Positions 6,811 through 12,108 of a stretch of DNA of 12,108 nucleotides are shown here, one piece after another. Position 1 is the stretch's first letter, and each line of letters starts with the position of its first letter. Location: the NCBI GenBank assembly GCA_026193675.1, contig JAPHSO010000159.1, forward strand, positions 1 through 12,108, written 5' to 3'. A program made the position numbers and the translations under genes. Under the pieces are notes generated by a model. That model searched no databases, had not been told where the DNA came from, and saw only the letters and a program-made list of their open reading frames with translations. The stretch comes from Gammaproteobacteria bacterium. GTDB lineage: Bacteria > Pseudomonadota > Gammaproteobacteria > Thiohalomonadales > Thiohalomonadaceae.

Positions 6811-7773
6811 ATGATACATCGATTAATAAGAACTGCACTTGTAGGGCTTGCGATATGTGGTGCTACGCCGTTGCTGGCTCAGGAGGCGGAGGGGACTAAA
6901 GCGCCACTGAATAGTCAAAAGATCTACACGGTCGGTTTTGCTCAGGACACCATGAGTAATGACTGGCGCGCTGCTCAGGTGAATGAGGTGAAACGAGAGT
7001 TAGACAACTATCCCGAAATTCGATTCATTGTGACTGATGCCAAGGGGAGTAGTGCGCGTCAAGGCTTTGATTTTGAACGTCTGGCCAATGAGGGGGTTGA
7101 TATTCTGATCACCAGCCCCCGAGATGTCCGCAGTATGACACCTGTTGTTGAGGAGGTGATGAAGCGTGGAATCCCAGTCATTCTGCTATCACGACGAATC
7201 ATGAGTGATGACTACACCACCTTTATCGGTGCCGATGATCGTGAAATTGCTCGGGCAGCGGCGCGTCATCTGGCGCAGGAGCTCAACGGTAAGGGACGGG
7301 TGGTGATGCTGAAGGGGGTCGCCACAGCGACGACCGCCATAGCTCGAGCAGAGGGTTTTATCGAAGAGATGAGAAATCACCCCGGTATTGAGATTGTGGC
7401 CCAGCCCACCGCAAACTATCGCCGTAATATAGCCATCAAAGAGATGGAAAAGGTGATTAGTGCAGGAATCGAGTTTGATGCGCTCTATGCTCACTCCGAT
7501 AGTATGGCGACCGGAGCGCGTATGGCGATGACTATGGCCGGTATTGATCCCAAGTCTAAAATAATTGTTGGTATTGACTATATCTCAGAGGCACGTGAGG
7601 CGATTCGTAATGGTGAGCAGAGTGCATCGTTTACCTATCCAACGGCAGGCAGGCAGGGAGCTGAGGCGGTTGTTCAGATTATTCGTGGAGACAAAGTTGC
7701 TAAAGAGCAGACAATTCCCTTTACTCTGGTCACCAAACAAAATGTGGATCAGGTAGAGACCATCTTTAAGTAA
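6811..7773 (+). CDS. periplasmic sugar-binding-type protein (Peripla_BP_4-like), 320 aa
   Basis: The protein starts MIHRLIRTALVGL and has a clear signal peptide cleaved after PLLA (before QEAEG). There is no lipobox, so it should be soluble in the periplasm. The mature part has the two-lobe type I binding-protein pattern: YTVGFAQ as the first strand, DWRAAQVNEVKREL as the first helix, FIVTDAKGSSARQ, then GVDILITSPRD and GIPVILLSRR, a second lobe with GKGRVVMLKG and RAEGFIEEM, then FDALYAHSDSMATGA and IIVGIDYISEAREAI. This resembles ribose/galactose and LacI-type ligand-binding proteins; the ligand is not deducible. The ATG at 6811 is preferred because GGAG lies ten bases upstream. An in-frame TTG at 6793 would run through that site and put charged residues before the signal peptide. 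No transporter genes follow; the next gene, 32 bases away, is a membrane sensor. A role in presenting a ligand to that sensor is therefore likely, as with LuxP/LuxQ or TorT/TorS. Confidence 0.85.
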   Translation: MIHRLIRTALVGLAICGATPLLAQEAEGTKAPLNSQKIYTVGFAQDTMSNDWRAAQVNEVKRELDNYPEIRFIVTDAKGSSARQGFDFERLANEGVDILITSPRDVRSMTPVVEEVMKRGIPVILLSRRIMSDDYTTFIGADDREIARAAARHLAQELNGKGRVVMLKGVATATTAIARAEGFIEEMRNHPGIEIVAQPTANYRRNIAIKEMEKVISAGIEFDALYAHSDSMATGARMAMTMAGIDPKSKIIVGIDYISEAREAIRNGEQSASFTYPTAGRQGAEAVVQIIRGDKVAKEQTIPFTLVTKQNVDQVETIFK

Positions 7774-7805
7774 CAGCGACGTTCCTATTTACTACAAATA
7801 AGCCA

Positions 7806-10800
7806 TTGCCAAAATTTATAACCCTCAATAGCAAAATAATCTTTATGCTGCTGGCATCCATAGTGATGGTGTTGGCGCTGGTGGGAGGCATCTTCTCGCT
7901 GTTAGTTACCAATCTGCATGAAGAGGCGGCCAAAGATGAGTTGAATCGTGGCCTGGAGCTGCTGCTACTAGACCTGCAAGATAAGCAGGACCGTCTTGTT
8001 GAGGGTCGCAAACGTCTGAGTAGTGATGAGGCCATTCTGGCCTCAGTCAATTTGATCTGGAAATACCAGAAAATTGATGATTATCAACCGCTGTTATTTG
8101 ATCCTGAAAAGGAGACGCTGGCGCAGATACTGGCAAGAGAGGTACAAGTTGCAGGATATAATTTTGCTGTAATCTATACCGCCGAAGGTGAGGTTATCTC
8201 TTTCTATGACGCCTCTCAGAATCTGACCGGTTATCGCAGCTACAGGGGAAAAGAGGCTGTAATGATGCGCTACCAGAATCAGGGGGGAGCTGCAGAGGAG
8301 GTAACTGACATCCCCCATTTTCTTCTTGGTTCCAGCAAACATATTATGGCCGATAACCGGGAGGTTCACTTCCGTCTCAATAGTTCTGACGCAGCATTAT
8401 TTGTTGAGATCAATGCCCCTCTAATAAAAGGATTTGGAAAGGGTGCTGAAGAGACTATCGGCAGGCTACATCTCGCCTATGCACTCGACAAGGAATTTGT
8501 TGAGAGTATTGCGAGTCGTACGGGACTCTCATTTGCAGTACATCAACAGGCATCAACCAATCATAAAGGTCGCAGGGTTTATGGCGAAAACCATTTTATG
8601 GTTTCCAGCAAGGGTTTTGATCCGATGGCTCAACGTACTGCAGGTGCCCTGCCTGAGCTAAAGTTAAATAGATCAATACAGCATGTTCTGCATTTTATCC
8701 AAACCAATGAATATTTTTCTGGAGTAGTTTCTCTGCCTCTGGAGGAGTCTCCATCACTGGTAGTTATTTTTGGTTTTGATAAAAACTCTCTATCGACAAG
8801 TCTGCAGGCATTTCAGCAGGCGATTGTCTGGGTACTGTTGCTGAGTGCACTGCTAGTCATTCCGGTGGGGGTAATCTTTACGCGACGCTTTATCACCCGC
8901 TCAATCCATTCGTTGGTTAGCTATGCCGAAAGCATCGGTTATGGTGAAACAAAGATCGGTTTCAGGCCCGACAGTATTGTCGAATTTAACTATCTGGGGG
9001 AGAGCCTGCAGGGGATGGTTAAACGCCTGCATGACAGTCAGAAAGTGGTTAAAGAGAGTGAAGAGAATGTACGTCTTCTGCTTGACTCTGCCGGTGAAGG
9101 AATCTTTGGTATTGATGTTGAGGGGCTATGCACCTTTGCCAACCGACAGGCGATGAAGCTGCTTGGTTATCAAACTGATGAGTTCGTTGGGAAGAATGTT
9201 CATCAACTGATCCACCACACCCGTAATGATAGCTCTCCCTATTCGGCAGAAGAGTGCCCCATCTACAACTCCTTTAGAAGTGATAGCCCCACACATATCG
9301 AAGGTGAGCGCTTCTGGTGTAAAGATGGAAGCTCTATTGTGACCGAGTATCGCGCTTATCCAATTCGTAGAGATAATCAGGTTGTCGGTTCAGTGGTCAC
9401 CTTTTCAGATATTACTGAGCGGAAAAAAACTGAAAGCAGTCTGGGGCTTGCCAAAAATATCATTGAAAGTGCCAATGAGGCGATTCTGGTGACAGACCTG
9501 AATAGTGTGATCGAAGAGGTTAATGATGCCTATGTGCAGATCACCGGTTACAGTCGTGAAGAGGCGATTGGTGCAACGCCCAAGATTCATAAGTCGGGGC
9601 ATCATGACAAGGCATTTTACGAGCAGATGTGGCAGGAGATTACTACCAATGGACATTGGGAGGGAGAGATCTGGGATCGTCGTAAAAATGGTGAGATTTT
9701 CCCCAAATGGATGTCGATCAATACGGTAAGGAATGAGCTGGGCGAAGCATCAAATTATGTTGCTATTTTTTCTGATATCACCTCATTGAAGGAGACTGAG
9801 AAGGAGCTCGAAAATCTGGCCTACTATGATGCGCTGACCGAACTGCCTAATCGGGTTTTGCTAAGAGATCGTCTGAAGCAGGGGATCTACGCTGCGAAAC
9901 GTGATGGTCATAAAGTTGCCGTTCTTCTTATCGACCTTGATCGCTTTAAATATGTTAACGATACACTGGGGCATGATGCTGGAGACCAACTGCTAAAGAT
10001 TGTTGCCAGACGTCTCACCACCTTTGTCAGAGAGTCTGATACGGTGGCGCGTCTAGGGGGGGATGAATTTATCATCATATTGTCGGAGATCAATCACCCT
10101 GAAGAGGCCTCGATTATCGCGCAGAAGATCATCGAGAATCTACAAAAACCGATTGAGGTGAAGGGGAAGATGGTTAATGTCGGTGCCAGCATCGGTATTG
10201 CCACCTATCCGGAAGATGGTGATGTCTGTGATCAGCTGATTAAAAACTCTGATCTGGCACTCTATAAGGCAAAGGATAGTGGCAGGAATAACTATCAATA
10301 CTTCTCGGAAGAGTTACAGTCGGCAATTTTTGATCACATCGCAATGGAAGATGAGATGCTCAAGGGGATTGATGGTGAACAGTTTACGCTCCACTATCAA
10401 CCCAAAATCAATCTGGCAACCAATCGTGTCACCGGAATGGAGGCGCTGGTTCGTTGGAATCATCCGGAGAAAGGGTTTGTTAGACCCGATCATTTCATCC
10501 CATTTGCCGAAGAGACCGGCCTGATTATTCCCATGGGGCTGTGGATCTTCAAGACCGCATGTCGCCAAACAGCAGAGTTTTCCGCACATCTGAATGAACC
10601 CCTGAAAATCGCTATCAATCTGTCAGCGGGACAGTTCCAGCAGCGGGGTCTTGTCTATACCATTAAAGAGACTATTGAGAGATATGGGATTAGTCCCGAA
10701 AATGTTGAACTGGAGATTACCGAAAGTAGTGTGATGGGTGATGTTGAGCAGGCGATTGCCACCATGAAAAAGTTCCGTGATCTTGGGCTTAAACTCTCTA

Positions 10801-11105
10801 TTGATGACTTCGGAACAGGCTACTCATCATTAAGTTATTTAAAACGATTCCCAATCAATACTCTAAAGATCGATCAGTCGTTCGTTCGCGATCTGACGAT
10901 AGACTCTGATGATGCGGCCATAGTTCAGGCGATCATCTCGATGGCCAAAAATCTCAATCTTGATGTGGTTGCTGAGGGTGTTGAGACGGAAGAGCAACTA
11001 GAATTCTTGCGCCAGCATGGTTGTGAGAATGTTCAGGGTTATCTACTGAGCAAGCCGTTACCTGCAGATGAATTTCATCAATATATTAAGAAGAATCTAG
11101 GTTGA
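7806..11105 (+). CDS. membrane sensor GGDEF-EAL protein with HAMP and two PAS domains, 1099 aa
   Basis: An inner-membrane c-di-GMP enzyme. In order: TM1 (about 11-36), a periplasmic domain of about 300 residues (37-338; length and strand pattern resemble a double Cache domain, an inference), TM2 (about 339-358), a HAMP-like linker (359-412), PAS1 (about 421-540, ending FSDITERK), PAS2 (about 545-665, ending FSDITSLKE), GGDEF (about 670-835) and EAL (about 850-1097). The cyclase site is intact: DALTELPNR (675-683), LDRFKYVND (711-719), GGDEF (751-755), with inhibitory-site RESD (742-745) five residues upstream. The phosphodiesterase site also looks intact: EAL (879-881), N938, E970, D1000-D1001 in DDFGTGYSS, K1021, E1057 and Q1077. 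Both making and breaking c-di-GMP is possible; which dominates cannot be told. The start is TTG at 7806: it is the earliest start codon after an in-frame stop at 7767, and beginning at Met14 would remove the charged residues before TM1. Second gene of the pair with the binding protein. Confidence 0.93.
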   Translation: MPKFITLNSKIIFMLLASIVMVLALVGGIFSLLVTNLHEEAAKDELNRGLELLLLDLQDKQDRLVEGRKRLSSDEAILASVNLIWKYQKIDDYQPLLFDPEKETLAQILAREVQVAGYNFAVIYTAEGEVISFYDASQNLTGYRSYRGKEAVMMRYQNQGGAAEEVTDIPHFLLGSSKHIMADNREVHFRLNSSDAALFVEINAPLIKGFGKGAEETIGRLHLAYALDKEFVESIASRTGLSFAVHQQASTNHKGRRVYGENHFMVSSKGFDPMAQRTAGALPELKLNRSIQHVLHFIQTNEYFSGVVSLPLEESPSLVVIFGFDKNSLSTSLQAFQQAIVWVLLLSALLVIPVGVIFTRRFITRSIHSLVSYAESIGYGETKIGFRPDSIVEFNYLGESLQGMVKRLHDSQKVVKESEENVRLLLDSAGEGIFGIDVEGLCTFANRQAMKLLGYQTDEFVGKNVHQLIHHTRNDSSPYSAEECPIYNSFRSDSPTHIEGERFWCKDGSSIVTEYRAYPIRRDNQVVGSVVTFSDITERKKTESSLGLAKNIIESANEAILVTDLNSVIEEVNDAYVQITGYSREEAIGATPKIHKSGHHDKAFYEQMWQEITTNGHWEGEIWDRRKNGEIFPKWMSINTVRNELGEASNYVAIFSDITSLKETEKELENLAYYDALTELPNRVLLRDRLKQGIYAAKRDGHKVAVLLIDLDRFKYVNDTLGHDAGDQLLKIVARRLTTFVRESDTVARLGGDEFIIILSEINHPEEASIIAQKIIENLQKPIEVKGKMVNVGASIGIATYPEDGDVCDQLIKNSDLALYKAKDSGRNNYQYFSEELQSAIFDHIAMEDEMLKGIDGEQFTLHYQPKINLATNRVTGMEALVRWNHPEKGFVRPDHFIPFAEETGLIIPMGLWIFKTACRQTAEFSAHLNEPLKIAINLSAGQFQQRGLVYTIKETIERYGISPENVELEITESSVMGDVEQAIATMKKFRDLGLKLSIDDFGTGYSSLSYLKRFPINTLKIDQSFVRDLTIDSDDAAIVQAIISMAKNLNLDVVAEGVETEEQLEFLRQHGCENVQGYLLSKPLPADEFHQYIKKNLG

Positions 11106-11156
11106 TTAAGCAGATGAGAAATCACTGTTTATTTGCCACTAAAATTTTGTGTAAGT

Positions 11157-11164
11157 AGGAGGAG
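11157..11164 (+). promoter_or_regulatory. strong Shine-Dalgarno sequence for recC
   Basis: AGGAGGAG lies six bases before the ATG at 11171. It is close to the ideal anti-16S complement and fixes the recC start. The ribosome-binding sites of the other genes here are much weaker. Confidence 0.8.
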
Positions 11165-11170
11165 CAATCA

Positions 11171-12108
11171 ATGTTTGTCCTGCACACCTCTAATCGCACT
11201 GAAAACCTTCTCTCCCATCTGGCTCAGGTTATCGATGCCCAGCCACTCAATTCGCCTTTTGATAAAGAGCTGTTTCTGATTCAGAGTCAGGGAATGGAGC
11301 GTTGGCTCTCGCAGCAACTGGCCTCTCAATTTGGTGTCTGGGGCAACTATCACTTTTACTTTCCCGGAAATTTTGTCTCAGAGATTAGTGCGCCATTTGT
11401 CGGAAGTTCGACCGCTATTAATTATCAGCGAGAGCAGATGGTCTGGATCATTGAACAGCTGTTACGTGATATTGAGCAGGAACAGATTGAGTTGTTCCAG
11501 GTGATTACAGATTATCTTCAAGGTGAAGGGCGTGGTGTTAGACGCTTTCAACTGGCTCAACAACTGGCACGAATCTTCGACCAGTATCAGATGATGCGTC
11601 CAGACTGGTTGCGTGCCTGGTCAAATGGCAAGCTATTGGGATTGATGCCGGGAACATCTACTGAAAAGTGGCAAAGTGAGCTGTGGCGGCGAATCAATCA
11701 ACAGTTTGGAGACTGCCATCGGGGGGAGATCTGGCAGCGGGCGATCGATACTATTGAAAAGGCAACAGAGTTGGAGCTTAGAGAGAAGCTGCCACAACGT
11801 ATCTCTATTTTTGGTCTCAACACCATTCCTCCACTACTTCTTAACCTGCTCAAGGCTCTTAGTCGACAGGTCGATATCCACCTCTATCTATTAACGCCAA
11901 CACAGGAGTATTGGGGGGAAGGTGGCTCACGACGTGCCCAGCTCGAACAGAGCGTTAATGATGATACGACCGCTTTAAATGATCATCGACTGCTGCTCTC
12001 ACTGGGAGAGCAGGCGCGTGAATTCCAGAAGCTGATGTTGGAACAGGTGACCTTCACCCATGAGTTTGCAAGTTATGAGATGGACGATGCGGTTGATGGT
12101 GATGAGTC
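11171..12108 (+). CDS. recC: exodeoxyribonuclease V subunit gamma (RecC), N-terminal part
   Basis: The first 312 codons of recC; the reading frame is open to the window edge and the gene continues beyond it (E. coli RecC is about 1,120 residues). The start MFVLHTSNRTENLL matches the RecC N-terminus. Further matches are LIQSQGMERWLSQQLA (E. coli LVQSTGMAQWLQMTLS), FDQYQMMRPDWLRAW (FDQYLVYRPDWLAQW), PQRISIFGLNTIPP (PSRVFICGISALPP) and LTPTQEYWGE (TNPCRYYWGD), compared from memory of the E. coli protein. RecC is the Chi-recognising subunit of the RecBCD helicase-nuclease, which processes double-strand breaks and degrades foreign linear DNA. The gene starts 65 bases after the GGDEF-EAL stop with no visible terminator between, so read-through is possible, but a functional link is not implied. 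recB and recD would be expected downstream. Confidence 0.93.
   Translation, partial: MFVLHTSNRTENLLSHLAQVIDAQPLNSPFDKELFLIQSQGMERWLSQQLASQFGVWGNYHFYFPGNFVSEISAPFVGSSTAINYQREQMVWIIEQLLRDIEQEQIELFQVITDYLQGEGRGVRRFQLAQQLARIFDQYQMMRPDWLRAWSNGKLLGLMPGTSTEKWQSELWRRINQQFGDCHRGEIWQRAIDTIEKATELELREKLPQRISIFGLNTIPPLLLNLLKALSRQVDIHLYLLTPTQEYWGEGGSRRAQLEQSVNDDTTALNDHRLLLSLGEQAREFQKLMLEQVTFTHEFASYEMDDAVDGDE

Overview
The window (12,108 bases, moderate GC) looks like a gammaproteobacterial chromosome segment. The main grounds are the start of a recC gene of the RecBCD type and a bifunctional GGDEF-EAL protein of the usual proteobacterial design. The genus cannot be told from the sequence. I see no tRNA, rRNA, CRISPR array, insertion sequence or phage gene.

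Layout. Positions 1-4039 carry a three-gene minus-strand operon. In transcription order these are a ThDP-dependent acetolactate-synthase-like enzyme (2372-4039), a GT-A-fold glycosyltransferase-like protein (484-2343), and a sulfotransferase-like protein (1-467) that is cut by the window edge. The gaps are 28 and 16 bases, so they are probably co-transcribed. The set fits making or decorating a glycan or small glycosylated compound, but the substrate is unknown. A 535-base divergent intergenic region (4040-4574) holds several inverted repeats and one short ORF with a good Shine-Dalgarno sequence.

Positions 4575-6545 encode an exported 656-residue protein built almost entirely from 13-15-residue Trp-anchored helical units. 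At its centre are four clear tandem 29-residue repeats, and it ends in a non-repeat domain. I do not recognise it as a named family, and it is the least explained gene here.

Positions 6811-11105 form a compact two-gene signalling unit. A soluble periplasmic sugar-binding-type protein is followed 32 bases later by a membrane-anchored sensor protein (periplasmic domain, HAMP-like linker, two PAS, GGDEF, EAL). No ABC permease or ATPase gene is adjacent, so the binding protein more likely presents a ligand to the sensor than feeds a transporter. The output would be control of c-di-GMP. A plausible sigma-70 promoter lies just upstream of the pair.

Positions 11171-12108 are the first 312 codons of recC, preceded by a near-perfect Shine-Dalgarno sequence. 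It is probably an unrelated housekeeping DNA-repair gene.

The most interesting items are the Trp-repeat exported protein, the binding-protein/c-di-GMP pair, and the ThDP enzyme, which lacks the tryptophan typical of true acetolactate synthases and sits with glycan genes.
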